In this document: one piece after another, positions 9,401-18,143 of the stretch
How positions within the stretch are numbered: position 1 is the first letter of the stretch
How the letters are laid out: the number at the start of each line of letters is the position of its first letter
Assembly: GCA_029974635.1 (NCBI GenBank)
Contig: JARKQY010000002.1
Location: 62,001-126,000 of the forward strand
Direction: 5' to 3'
Source: Bacillota bacterium
GTDB lineage: Bacteria; Bacillota; UBA4882; UBA8346
Length of the DNA stretch: 64,000 nucleotides
The notes under the pieces: generated by a model
The model's database searches: none
Told to the model about the DNA's origin: nothing
The model's input: the letters and a program-made list of their open reading frames with translations, nothing else
Translations under genes and position numbers: made by a program

Positions 9401-9556
9401 ATTGTATCACACCGCCTCTCATATCACAAAACGCTGTCATTTGGTCATTATCTGTAAAAAACGCATATTATTTCTGTTTTTGTCATAAATGCTTATGATT
9501 ACTAAATCTTTAAGCTGATTTGAAAGATCTTGCGCTAAATACTTAGCGTCTTCATA

Positions 9557-9600
9557 AATAAAAAGGACCGTCTGATATTGAAACGACAGCCCTTTTTATT
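9557..9600. terminator. Intrinsic terminator downstream of the GyrI-like remnant
   Basis: AATAAAAAGG (9557-9566) pairs with CCTTTTTATT (9591-9600). The inner GTC/GAC bases extend the stem, and T-runs are present on both strands. It lies just past the minus-strand stop at 9614. Confidence 0.8.
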
Positions 9601-9613
9601 AACTTTGCCGCGC

Positions 9614-10193
9614 TTACTTCCGCAGAATTGGAATCCATACTTCGCAACGATAATCCGCGTCACTTCCGTTCCCCGGAGGATAAACCTCCAGTTCCGGTCC
9701 ATCGGCATGTTCGTATCCGGTTGCCGGAAACCATTCGGAAAAAATTCGCTGCCATACGGCTTGGATTGCTCCCGGCATAGGTCCTACCGATTGAAACACC
9801 GCCCAGGTAGCCGCCGGAATCTCCTGCTCCTCCATTCCTGCCGGTTTCGGCTGCGATGTCTGAGCAGCAATCAGATAAGTAAATTCGTCTTGCTCCGGGC
9901 AAAAATCCATGCATATTCCCAACACATTCCCATCGGCAGAGAGCTTACCTATCTCAGCGCAACTGCCATCTTCCTTGCACTCGCCCCAAAACTGGGGTAT
10001 CCTCCGGAAGTTCTCTCCATCCCGGTTGGTAACCCGGATGCCTTTTCCAACCACCCGAAACGCTTCTTTTTCGATAATCTGATAATCCATCTCCTGATCT
10101 CCCTTCAATGAAATGTGAAAGGATATTCGACGGTTCTTCTAGCCTCTCTTCCAGATATTCCAACGCTTGCGCCATTCGCTTCAGCCATTCCAC
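9614..10193 (-). pseudogene. AraC-family/GyrI-like regulator with internal deletion of the DNA-binding domain
   Basis: The 3' part (9614-10090) can encode an intact GyrI-like effector-binding domain starting MDYQIIEKEAFRVVGK. Upstream in that frame is RRISFHISLKG, the linker that joins an AraC helix-turn-helix domain to GyrI in full-length regulators of about 290 residues. Further upstream, in another frame, a GTG at 10193 behind an AGGAG site starts VEWLKRMAQALEYLEERLE, the normal first helix of such AraC proteins. The two pieces meet near 10140 with the two helix-turn-helix motifs missing and a frame change. A deletion of roughly 250-300 bases therefore inactivated the regulator. The GyrI part may still be translated from 10090 (AGGGAG upstream) as a free ligand-binding protein of about 158 residues. 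Confidence 0.75.
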
Positions 10194-10445
10194 TATTTCA
10201 CGTCTCCTTTCAAACCAATCATACCATGTTAATGACCGATTCCACATAACTTCTAAAAAGAATTCGCGCCCGAAGCACCAAGGACCTGCTTCATTATCCG
10301 CTTGTTCATCATCTTTCCCAGTGTTTTAATAAAGACAAATTCAAAATCAATCCTCATAATAAAAAATATACCAATTCCGAAGGATATCTCCGATGGTCCA
10401 TCGAAGTTTTTTTAAACATGCAAGCTTAAAAAGGAGGCACACTGT

Positions 10446-11045
10446 ATGATTAATTATATCTGGTTGGGTTTGATTGTCGTCGGCGCAATTATATCCATCG
10501 TGAAAGGCAATGCCCAGTTTGTAACCGATGCAGCCATCGAGTCGGCTAATACCGCCGTAACAATTTCCCTGGGCCTCATCGGAATGATGACGCTCTGGCT
10601 TGGCTTGATGAACATCGCCGAAAAAGCGGGGATTGTAAACGCCGTAGGACGGCTGCTAAAACCCATCATGAAACGTCTCTTCCCGGAGGTTCCCGAAAAC
10701 CATCCCGCCATGGGCAGCATGGTGATGAATATCGCCGCTAACATGCTCGGGCTTGGAAATGCCGCCACACCGCTTGGAATCAAAGCAATGAAAGAACTTC
10801 AGGAACTGAATCCGGAAAAAGATACGGCATCCAATCCGATGTGTATGTTTCTGGCCATTAACACTTCCTCCATTACATTAATCGCATCGACGGTGGTTGC
10901 CTACCGGGTAGCCGCCGGTTCGAAAAATCCGGCCGAGATCATCGGTCCGGTTATTATTGCTTCCATATTTGGTACTGTAATTGCCGTAATTGCCGCGAAA
11001 CTGCTCGAAAAATTCTCAAAAAGGGGTGGCCGCAAATGTTCGTAA
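10446..11045 (+). CDS. spmA: Spore maturation protein A
   Basis: 199-residue integral membrane protein with the nucleoside-recognition (Gate) domain. Typical SpmA segments are visible: MINYIWLGLIVVGAIIS, IMTLWLG-like MMTLWLGLMNIAEKAG, and NPMCMFLAINTSSITLIAST. With SpmB it is needed in Bacillus and Clostridium for spore-core dehydration and heat resistance. AAAAAGGAGG precedes the ATG. The 3' end overlaps spmB by 10 bases, as usual for this pair. This is one of the best markers that the organism forms endospores. Confidence 0.93.
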   Translation: MINYIWLGLIVVGAIISIVKGNAQFVTDAAIESANTAVTISLGLIGMMTLWLGLMNIAEKAGIVNAVGRLLKPIMKRLFPEVPENHPAMGSMVMNIAANMLGLGNAATPLGIKAMKELQELNPEKDTASNPMCMFLAINTSSITLIASTVVAYRVAAGSKNPAEIIGPVIIASIFGTVIAVIAAKLLEKFSKRGGRKCS

Positions 11046-11572
11046 ATGTCATCCAAACCATTTCAACTTACGCCATCCCGGTTGTAATCCTGCTCATCCC
11101 GTTATACGCCGTTTTTAAAAAAATCAAGGTGTATGAAGTCTTTTGTGAAGGCGCGGTGGAAGGGTTTCATACTGCGGTAAAGATCATACCATATCTCTTG
11201 GCAATGCTGGTAGCCATCGGAATCTTCAGAAAATCAGGCGCCATGGATGTATTGGTAAGCATCTTAAGTCCGGTCACCAATTTCATCGGCCTCCCCGGGG
11301 AATTGGTACCGCTTGCAGTTATGAAATCTCTCTCCGGCGGGGGATCCAATGGGTTATTGACCGATATTCTTAAAACTTCGGGACCGGACTCATTGATAGG
11401 GCGGATTGCATCAACCATGACCGCTTCTTCCGAAACCACCTTTTATGTAATCGCCATCTATTTCGGCGCTGTAGGCATCCGTAAAACCCGGCATGCAGTT
11501 TCAGCCGGATTAATCGCCGACCTGGCCGGAGTGCTGGCCGCCATCTGGATCTGCCGCTTAATGTTCGGTTGA
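11036..11572 (+). CDS. spmB: Spore maturation protein B
   Basis: 178-residue membrane protein and partner of SpmA, also of the nucleoside-recognition domain family. Visible signatures are FCEGAVEGFHTAVKIIPYLLAM, PGELVPLAVMKSLSGGGSNG and SETTFYVIAIYFGAVGIRKTRHA. It overlaps spmA by 10 bases, so the two are translationally coupled. Its role in spore-core dehydration is known from Bacillus subtilis. No terminator is seen; repeat sequences follow directly. Confidence 0.93.
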   Translation: MFVNVIQTISTYAIPVVILLIPLYAVFKKIKVYEVFCEGAVEGFHTAVKIIPYLLAMLVAIGIFRKSGAMDVLVSILSPVTNFIGLPGELVPLAVMKSLSGGGSNGLLTDILKTSGPDSLIGRIASTMTASSETTFYVIAIYFGAVGIRKTRHAVSAGLIADLAGVLAAIWICRLMFG

Positions 11573-11582
11573 TAACCTAATT

Positions 11583-11840
11583 TTAACGGGATTAACATAT
11601 CTATAATTCTGAAAATAAAATGTTTTTAATCCAATAAATCCGCCTAAAAATAGGTTTGTAAATTTTATGGCTCTAAAAGGCTACTTGGACGGGATTGACG
11701 GGATTAAAGGGGTTGAGAGGATTTTTTCTGTAAATTCTAATTATGTTTTAATCCAACTAACCCTGTAAATCCCGTCTAAAAATAGGTATTAGACTTAGCC
11801 TAAAGCAAGGTGACCGGATTAACGGGGATTTCACAAAATC
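11583..11840. repeat. Dispersed repeat family 1, two adjoining copies plus a fragment
   Basis: The 322-base gap between spmB and the LD-carboxypeptidase gene consists largely of repeat units. One runs about 11583-11651. A second, about 11693-11779, starts GACGGGATTGACGGGATT and ends AAATCCCGTC. A fragment lies near 11812. The ends are inverted repeats of GACGGGATTAACGGGATT type. Related copies are at 14797, 27299, 44427 and 61661. Confidence 0.8.
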
Positions 11841-11894
11841 AATATATGTCTCATTAGCATAAAATACTATAATAAATTCGTATAAGGGGAAAAC

Positions 11895-12821
11895 ATGAAG
11901 CGGGGAAAACGATTAGCCCAGAACGATACCATAGGTATTGTAGCTCCAGCAAGTTATGCGGATACGGAAAAAACGGCCAAAGCAGCGGCGGTCTTAGAAA
12001 AGCTGGGATATCAAATAAAGCTGGGAGAAAGCTGCAACTGCCGCTGGTATTCTTTTTCAGGGGACGACCAGCGCAGGGCGGCGGATATCAATGAATTTTT
12101 TCAGGATCCGGATATCGACGCCATACTGTGCTTGCGGGGCGGTTATGGTTCCATCCGCATCCTTGATAAAATAAATTGGGATTTGGCGAAACAAAACCCC
12201 AAAATATTCGTGGGTTTTAGTGATATAACCGCGCTTCACTTGGTGCTAAATCAACGTTCCGACTTAATTACATTTCACGGGCCGATGCTGGCTGCCAATA
12301 TGGCGTATGATTTTGATATGGTAACCAGAAGCTCCCTGGAAAAAACAATTTGCATGGGCTATGAGCCTTTTGCTATTGACAATCCTCCCGATGAACCCTT
12401 ACAATCTTTACACGGGGGTCAAGCCGAAGGCATTCTTACCGGAGGCAATTTACAAACCCTGGTGTCCATTATCGGAACCCCTTATGAACCGGATTTGGAA
12501 GGAAAGATTCTGTTTATCGAAGAGGTCAATGAAGCCACTTACCGCATTGACCGGGCTCTCTCCCAACTTCTGCTCAGCGGAAAACTCCATCAAGCCGCAG
12601 GAATAATTCTTGGTGATTTTAAAGACTGCAACCCTGATGCTCCCGAAGATATGCCGTTAATGGAAGTCTTTAAAGACCGTCTAGGCAGCTTGAGAATACC
12701 GGTTATCTATAACCTGCGGTGCGGGCATTGCAATCCCAAATTAACACTGCCGCTGGGAGTCCTGGCCAGAATCGACGCCGATGAACTCCGGATCGAAATC
12801 CTGGAAAATGTAGTTGAATAA
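11895..12821 (+). CDS. LD-carboxypeptidase, peptidase family S66 (LdcA/MccF type)
   Basis: 308 residues, cytoplasmic (no signal). Family S66 serine peptidases trim the terminal D-Ala from muropeptide tetrapeptides during wall recycling; MccF relatives cleave microcin C. Catalytic residues can be seen: Ser109 in GFSDITAL, Glu209/210 in FIEEVNEATYRID, and His278 in RCGHCNPKLTLPLG. DTIGIVAPAS opens the N-terminal domain. Its stop overlaps the beginning of the region upstream of the M20 gene, so both are probably one operon acting on peptides. Wall recycling versus peptide-antibiotic immunity cannot be decided from sequence. Confidence 0.88.
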   Translation: MKRGKRLAQNDTIGIVAPASYADTEKTAKAAAVLEKLGYQIKLGESCNCRWYSFSGDDQRRAADINEFFQDPDIDAILCLRGGYGSIRILDKINWDLAKQNPKIFVGFSDITALHLVLNQRSDLITFHGPMLAANMAYDFDMVTRSSLEKTICMGYEPFAIDNPPDEPLQSLHGGQAEGILTGGNLQTLVSIIGTPYEPDLEGKILFIEEVNEATYRIDRALSQLLLSGKLHQAAGIILGDFKDCNPDAPEDMPLMEVFKDRLGSLRIPVIYNLRCGHCNPKLTLPLGVLARIDADELRIEILENVVE

Positions 12822-12837
12822 GAATCAGGGTAGGAGG

Positions 12838-14019
12838 ATGGCCTTGGAAGTTGATAAAATCATGCTGTTGGTCAATGAGATTGAGCCCTGGCTCATTGAA
12901 ATCCGGCGGGAATTTCACCGGCATCCCGAACTCGGGATGGAAGAATTTTGGACTTCCCAGCGAATATCGCAACTCCTTGCCGGGATGGAGATACCCCATC
13001 ACCAAGTTGCCTCCACGGGTATCGTCGGCTTAATCCGTGGCGCAAATCCGGGAAAAACGGTGGCTTTGCGGGCCGATATGGATGCCCTCCCCATTGAGGA
13101 AGATACGGGTTTATCCTACTCATCGCTGAATCATGGCAAGATGCATGCCTGCGGTCACGATGCCCACCTGGCCATACTTCTGGGTGCTGTAAAGATTCTA
13201 TCGGCAATGAAAGAGCAGTTGGCAGGGAATATCAAGCTGTTTTTTCAACCCGCCGAGGAGACCGACGGCGGCGCGCAATTGATGATCGCTGAGGGCTGTA
13301 TGAAGGATCCGCAAGTTGATTACGTATTGGGACTTCATGTCAGTCCTTACGCCGAAACCGGCCAAATCATGATCCGTTATGGAACCGTAAGCGCTGCCAG
13401 CGATGCCGTTAAAATCATGATCCGGGGTAAATCGGCCCATGCCGCATATCCGGAAGAAGGAAACGACGCGATTGTAATGGCGGCTCAAGTAATTATTGGA
13501 ATCCAAACGATAATTTCCCGGAATGTCTCCCCCCTTGACGCGGGCGTGATTACTTTAGGAAAAATCAATGGCGGAATCAAGGAGAATATTATCGCAGACA
13601 AGGTGGTCCTTAGCGGCACCATGCGTACCCTGAATCCTCAAACCAGGAATTATATGAAAACCAGAATCCAGGAAGTCGCCACCGGTATCTGCCAAGGGAT
13701 GGGCGGGGATTGTACGGTTGAATTCCAGGAAGGCTACCCACCTGTAATAAATCACGACCAGGTATTGAAGATTATTGAAACCAACGCCTTGAAATTATTG
13801 GGAAAAACGAATCTCCTATATAAAGAACAACCCTCCATGGGGGTGGAGGACTTTTCATTTTTCAGCCACCATGCGCCAAGCGGATTTTATTACCTGGGAT
13901 GCGGTAATAAAGCACAAGACATTGCTGCGCCGGGACATAGTCCCAAGTTTCAAATCGATGAACGCTGTTTGAAGACCGGAGTTCTGTTGCAAGTTGTAAA
14001 TACCCTGGCATTACTTTAA
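12838..14019 (+). CDS. M20 family metallo-amidohydrolase (N-acyl-amino-acid/IAA-amino-acid hydrolase type)
   Basis: About 393 residues. Peptidase M20D proteins hydrolyse N-acyl or N-acetyl amino acids with a two-metal site. Visible motifs are HRHPELGMEE, DMDALPIEE, the metal-binding HACGHDAH (residues 103-110), QPAEE, GLHVSPYAETG, a dimerisation lid region and the C-terminal GVEDFSFF with the APGHSPKF segment. The start is uncertain: AGGAGG lies directly against the ATG at 12838 but 6 nt before an in-frame TTG at 12844, and a TTG at 12814 opens the frame further upstream. The gene follows the S66 peptidase without a gap. Confidence 0.88.
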   Translation: MALEVDKIMLLVNEIEPWLIEIRREFHRHPELGMEEFWTSQRISQLLAGMEIPHHQVASTGIVGLIRGANPGKTVALRADMDALPIEEDTGLSYSSLNHGKMHACGHDAHLAILLGAVKILSAMKEQLAGNIKLFFQPAEETDGGAQLMIAEGCMKDPQVDYVLGLHVSPYAETGQIMIRYGTVSAASDAVKIMIRGKSAHAAYPEEGNDAIVMAAQVIIGIQTIISRNVSPLDAGVITLGKINGGIKENIIADKVVLSGTMRTLNPQTRNYMKTRIQEVATGICQGMGGDCTVEFQEGYPPVINHDQVLKIIETNALKLLGKTNLLYKEQPSMGVEDFSFFSHHAPSGFYYLGCGNKAQDIAAPGHSPKFQIDERCLKTGVLLQVVNTLALL

Positions 14020-14198
14020 AACCATAAAAAGTAACTTTCAACGAAATCATCCCCTGAATAATGTCATAAAAATCATATCACTGTATATAATTCTATCAAG
14101 GTGATAGTTTAAAATTATCCCATGAAAACGGCATCATTCTTCTTACCATTCTGGTAGAAAGTCGGAATGCCGCCAATCTTTAAAAAGGAGGATTCGCC

Positions 14199-14762
14199 TT
14201 GATACGAAAACGGTTTTTATCCATAGCGACTTTTGTGTTATCCCTGTTGCTTTTTGATGCAGTTGTTTTTGCAACTCCGGCTGTGCTTGAACCAAACACA
14301 TGCGAAACCAAAAATATTCAGACGAACCAAGGCTGGTATTGGCTGCGCACTGAAGGAGATTCTGTCAGATGGGTATTCAACCCATTGGAGATGTCCGGAG
14401 GTATTGTTCCCAAATCCCTCTTTCTTATGGTACATGCCAAAGTAACCAACGGCTTGGAAGGTGGTTCGGGATACGAAACCACCTTGAACTTCAAGGTATC
14501 CGGAAATGGAATAACTAAACTGGTCAAAGTCCGTCTTCACAACCCTTTCCGCCCGGTCGATCCCGAACCCTCCGGAGGAATCGGGTACGATGCATATGGT
14601 TGGGGAGGACCAATTTTGGACCGGATTTGGCAAGGCGCGGAAAAAATTGTTGTAGAAATGGAGTACATGCCCAAATGGCAATATTCGCCCAAAGGCAACA
14701 TCCAGGTAGCGTTTGATACAAACCCAAAATCAAACAGTTTGAATTTGGGTTACATGCGGTAA
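14199..14762 (+). CDS. Small secreted protein of unknown function
   Basis: 187 residues from a TTG at 14199, supported by AAGGAGG 7 nt upstream. Residues 1-26 are a signal peptide (MIRKRFLSIA... VVFATP). The mature part is rich in aromatic residues and beta-strand-like segments such as GWYWLRTEGDSVRWVF and TTLNFKVSGNGITKLVKVRL, with a Gly-rich stretch GGIGYDAYGWGG. I do not recognise a family. The composition and the many Trp/Tyr residues would fit an extracellular beta-sandwich, perhaps carbohydrate-binding, but nothing proves that. It stands alone between the M20 gene and a repeat. Confidence 0.75.
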   Translation: MIRKRFLSIATFVLSLLLFDAVVFATPAVLEPNTCETKNIQTNQGWYWLRTEGDSVRWVFNPLEMSGGIVPKSLFLMVHAKVTNGLEGGSGYETTLNFKVSGNGITKLVKVRLHNPFRPVDPEPSGGIGYDAYGWGGPILDRIWQGAEKIVVEMEYMPKWQYSPKGNIQVAFDTNPKSNSLNLGYMR

Positions 14763-14796
14763 TTATCCCACCGCTATTCCCAATAAATTTGCTAAA

Positions 14797-15019
14797 GATC
14801 TTAACTCCAAAGTTTCGGAAAAATGAACGGAAAAATAAGTAAAACCTGTTCAAGCTGGTTAAAGAATATTTTTAGACGGGATTAACGGGATTTATAGGAT
14901 TAAATCTGCAAAAGCAGATTACAATGCTAGCTTAAGCAAGTTAATAATAATCATCCCATTAATCCAGTAAATCCTGTCTAAAAGTTTTTATTATTTGGTT
15001 TCGTTCGTCCGGGGCAGGG
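14797..15019. repeat. Dispersed repeat family 1, long subtype, copy 1
   Basis: Shares about 220 bases with 44427-44655. This includes CTTAACTC-AAAGTT at the left, CAAGCTGG and TTTTTAGACGGG before the core, the core GACGGGATTAACGGGATT with the next GGATTAA, and ATCCGGGG-like flank at the right. The core ends in the inverted form AATCC-GTAAATCCTGTC. Confidence 0.8.
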
Positions 15020-15035
15020 AATAACTGTTGGTTTT

Positions 15036-15851
15036 CTAAACACCTTTTAAGATCTCCCCATTATACTTGTGGCGTATTTTCAGCCACCGTTTCCCAATGA
15101 AGTAGGCCACCAGTGAAGGTGGGACTGTTCCCCCTAAAAAACGCAAAATACGATTTATCACGCCCGGGATATAAACCATCCGGCCCGACAACGCTCGATC
15201 AATCGTCTTGGCAGCCACATAACCCACGTTTTTCGTAGTAATGCGTCCCATAAAACCCTGGGCAAAAATTCCGCTGATTGCCGAGGGGGTGGTAGGCATT
15301 CCTGCCGGACAAAGCACCGTTACCGTTACTCCGGATTCCGCCAATTCATGGTGCAATGCCAATGAAAAATCCAGTAAAAAACGTTTGGAAGCGGCATATA
15401 TCGCTTTCACCGGCATCGGATAATAACCGGCCAGGCTTGACACATTAATGATCCGTAACATCCGGGTCTTATCCCGGAAATGAAGGGCTCTGCTGGTCAT
15501 ATCCACGGTGGATTCGATATTTAAACGGATAATGGTTCCCAGTTCAGCGCTGGTTCTTTCAATAAAAGGCCCCTCAAAATCAACCCCGGCGACATTGATC
15601 AAAAAATGAAACCGAAGATTCCTTTGTTGAATGATTTTCCATAATTCATCACGGGATGCCGGGTCGGTCAAATTACAGGGATAATAAATGATTTCGACGT
15701 TATAAAGACGCACTAAACCTGACGTCAGTATTGATAAGTCTCCCGCTGAAACATCGGTAAGAAAAAGATTCCAGCCCCGGGAGGCGCATTCGGCGGCAAA
15801 CGCTTTTCCGAGCCCCCCGGCGGCGCCGGAGATGAATACATAACTCTTCAT
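15036..15851 (-). CDS. Short-chain dehydrogenase/reductase (SDR)
   Basis: 271 residues, classical SDR. The nucleotide-binding motif is FISGAAGGLGKA (TGxxxGxG type), the NNAG-equivalent is INVAGVDFEG, and the catalytic set is Ser in INVSSLAGYYP with YAASK. A C-terminal extension of about 70 residues has hydrophobic stretches (GRMVYIPGVINRILRFLGG), which may attach it to membranes, as in sterol or fatty acyl reductase-like SDRs. The substrate cannot be predicted. It lies 51 bases downstream of another SDR and probably belongs to the PadR-led operon. Confidence 0.85.
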   Translation of the reverse strand: MKSYVFISGAAGGLGKAFAAECASRGWNLFLTDVSAGDLSILTSGLVRLYNVEIIYYPCNLTDPASRDELWKIIQQRNLRFHFLINVAGVDFEGPFIERTSAELGTIIRLNIESTVDMTSRALHFRDKTRMLRIINVSSLAGYYPMPVKAIYAASKRFLLDFSLALHHELAESGVTVTVLCPAGMPTTPSAISGIFAQGFMGRITTKNVGYVAAKTIDRALSGRMVYIPGVINRILRFLGGTVPPSLVAYFIGKRWLKIRHKYNGEILKGV

Positions 15852-15902
15852 TGGGCAACCTCCAATAATTTAAATTTTCCAAATCACATTTGATTGTCAT
15901 AT

Positions 15903-16778
15903 CTACGGCGTATACACGATGCCGCATAATTGCTCCGAAATTTCCCATAACCGGGCGGCGGCATCGGCGCGCTTGGAATATTGACTGGGCTCTACAGGAC
16001 GGCATTCTTTCCAGTACACAGCCTCTTTTTGAGGAATATCCGGGATAGCTGTTAAATAAACGATGGTTTTCGCTGCTTCCGCAGGAGAAATCCCACTGCG
16101 GCTCCGGATGTTCCAGAACCATTGGATGAGTCCGCCGGTTCCTTTGGCGCCGATTTCGGTATTTACCAGGCCGGGATCCACCGCGTAGGCCCGTATATTC
16201 GACACGTCGGCCAGCCTACGGTTGAACTCCCGTGTGAAAAGGAGATTGGCCAGTTTTGACTGCTTATAGGCGGACAAACAGAAATAGTGCTTCCGGTACA
16301 TTAAATCCTGCCAATGCATCCGGGTATGATAATGGGAACCGGAACTCACCGTAATAACCCGAGCACAGGCTGACATTTCCAGCAGCGGCAGCAACTCATA
16401 GGTCAGCAAAAACCCGGCCAGATGATTTACTGCAAATTGCATTTCATAGCCATCCTCAGTAGCCACATACCAGTCGGACACAGCAGCGGCATTATTGATG
16501 AGAACGTCAAGCTTTCCTCCGAATTCACGCTGGATCAATTCCCGGATGGCAGAGCCCAAAGCGCGAACCTGCCGCTGGGAAGCCAGGTCGGCCACGAAAT
16601 AATTTACCCGGGCTGCCGGAGTTTCCGCCCGAATCAGAGCCTCCGCCTCAACGCAACGGGATTGCGAACGTCCCGCTCCAATGATGTTTACACCTTGAGC
16701 GGCGAGAGAGCGGGCGGTTGCCAGGCCGATTCCTGATGTTGCGCCTGTAATTACCACTGTTTTCGGTAGTACTGTCAT
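15903..16778 (-). CDS. Short-chain dehydrogenase, retinol-dehydrogenase-like
   Basis: 291 residues. The cofactor motif is VVITGATSGIGLATA at the N-terminus, the structural motif is LINNAAA, and the catalytic residues are Ser in VITVSSGSHYHT and YKQSK. The layout (FAVNHLAGFLLTYELLP, AVDPGLVNTEIG) matches the RDH/WW-oxidoreductase-like branch that often reduces lipophilic carbonyls. It lies between the HAAS/DUF4097 membrane protein (75 bases upstream) and the second SDR, all on the minus strand. The substrate is unknown. Confidence 0.87.
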   Translation of the reverse strand: MTVLPKTVVITGATSGIGLATARSLAAQGVNIIGAGRSQSRCVEAEALIRAETPAARVNYFVADLASQRQVRALGSAIRELIQREFGGKLDVLINNAAAVSDWYVATEDGYEMQFAVNHLAGFLLTYELLPLLEMSACARVITVSSGSHYHTRMHWQDLMYRKHYFCLSAYKQSKLANLLFTREFNRRLADVSNIRAYAVDPGLVNTEIGAKGTGGLIQWFWNIRSRSGISPAEAAKTIVYLTAIPDIPQKEAVYWKECRPVEPSQYSKRADAAARLWEISEQLCGIVYTP

Positions 16779-16853
16779 ATGAACCTTCCTTCCTAATTTA
16801 GCGCCATTCGTGGTTCCTAATCTTTTTATTAACTGCTAATAATAATATCGGGC

Positions 16854-18143
16854 CTATTTTACATCAATTTCAATCGTGCCGTTATCACTTTCCAAAATGG
16901 CCTGCCGGTTCTTTAGACGGCCATCAATAATGCTGCCGGGTTCCAACGGGACACCGCCCACATAAATCTTTTCAGCGGGAGCGGAGACCTTGATGGTATA
17001 CATACGGTTGGTTGAATTGAAGCGGATATTGCCGTTAAATGTATGCACCCTTACTTCCTTGGCAAATATGGCGGTGGTTATATGACCGCCGGTACTTTCC
17101 AATGAAACATTGTTGAATACATATCCTTCGGGGATCTCAATGGTAACTGTGGTCATTCCTTCATGGATTGCAATAAAATCCATGAAAGGCAGCCGCCCAT
17201 TGGAACGTTCCCGGAATATCAGGGTATCGTCTTTGAACTCAATGGCACCGCTCATCCAATCCGGTTGCTCATATGACACGGCCAATCCCGCTGTATTTCC
17301 CTGTTGAACCACAATCCGGGAGTTTAACGTGGTAACCGAAATATTCCGGACAGTTTGCGGTTCAAACTCTTTTTGAAGCCGGGTTAAATTGGCAGGCTTC
17401 ATGCTGTTCCAAATCGAGAAATACCTTAGCGGCAATCCGGATGAAAATAATAAAACGGCCCCCAACAAACCAATACCTAACAGTACTGGCAATCTCTTTT
17501 TGAAACTGAATCTCCTTAGTGGCATAACTAAATTTGGGGTACTCAAAGCGGGATTTTTTATCGGAAGCTCCTTTGTCTGTTGCGTTAGCTTGCGCAAGGC
17601 CTTCATCGTTACCCGAGTGATGGAATTGGCCAAATACCACCACCCGATCCCGGTGGCCACCAGTAAAACTGATATAAATAAAGCAAATCCGGCTGTTCCA
17701 AACTTTTCAGCCATATATATAACCGGTATTTGAAGCATTCCATAAACTAATATAGCTGTTAGAGCTATTGCACCTATGAATGTCGCCACGGATACAATAT
17801 AAAATAAAATGGCGACAGCAATTGGAATAATCGCTCCCATGATCAGGGAAGCTTTGGCGGCGGAATCAGCCACCTGCCGAAAAGCGTTTCCGGATGCGCG
17901 CATCAGTCTCACCGGTCCCGGCTTCTTTTCCGTATCGTTGATTAGCACTTCGGCGCGGATGGCAGCTACGATTTTTTCCGAACTTCCCAGTTTTGCTACT
18001 ATTTCATCCCCGGATAATCCCGCTTCCAAAGCATCGGCAATATACTCCTCGTAATATTCCAAGGCCTGATTCACCGGACCGGCAGGCAGACTTTCCAGTC
18101 CGGCACGAATTGATTGTATATAATCAACCGTTTTTTTCGTCAT
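16854..18143 (-). CDS. HAAS-domain membrane protein with C-terminal putative adhesin (DUF4097-like) region
   Basis: 429 residues. Residues 1-70 form a HAAS/DUF1700-like helical domain (GLESLPAGPVNQALEYYEEYI... GLSGDEIVAKLGSS). Several transmembrane helices follow (about 105-185 and 215-235). The C-terminal 190 residues are a beta-rich repeat region (TVTIEIPEGYVFNNVSLEST, THFNGNIRF-like VHTFNGNIRF) of the putative adhesin type. Such proteins are usually co-encoded with PadR regulators and are thought to sense or respond to envelope state. Here its start overlaps the padR stop by 20 bases. Confidence 0.82.
   Translation of the reverse strand: MTKKTVDYIQSIRAGLESLPAGPVNQALEYYEEYIADALEAGLSGDEIVAKLGSSEKIVAAIRAEVLINDTEKKPGPVRLMRASGNAFRQVADSAAKASLIMGAIIPIAVAILFYIVSVATFIGAIALTAILVYGMLQIPVIYMAEKFGTAGFALFISVLLVATGIGWWYLANSITRVTMKALRKLTQQTKELPIKNPALSTPNLVMPLRRFSFKKRLPVLLGIGLLGAVLLFSSGLPLRYFSIWNSMKPANLTRLQKEFEPQTVRNISVTTLNSRIVVQQGNTAGLAVSYEQPDWMSGAIEFKDDTLIFRERSNGRLPFMDFIAIHEGMTTVTIEIPEGYVFNNVSLESTGGHITTAIFAKEVRVHTFNGNIRFNSTNRMYTIKVSAPAEKIYVGGVPLEPGSIIDGRLKNRQAILESDNGTIEIDVK

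Larger units (their letters stand above)
8769..9556. other. Long non-coding region upstream of mglB
   Basis: About 790 bases without a credible gene. It contains a small CCCCAGC hairpin (8981-8998), a copy of repeat family 3 (9058-9120) and a perfect LacI/CcpA-type palindrome (9387-9400). A long mglB leader or an unrecognised RNA could lie here. Confidence 0.5.

Noticed and set aside
11573-11894. CRISPR array in the repeated sequence after spmB
   Set aside because: Units are imperfect, unevenly spaced, with inverted ends, and recur elsewhere singly; there are no spacers of uniform length and no cas genes.
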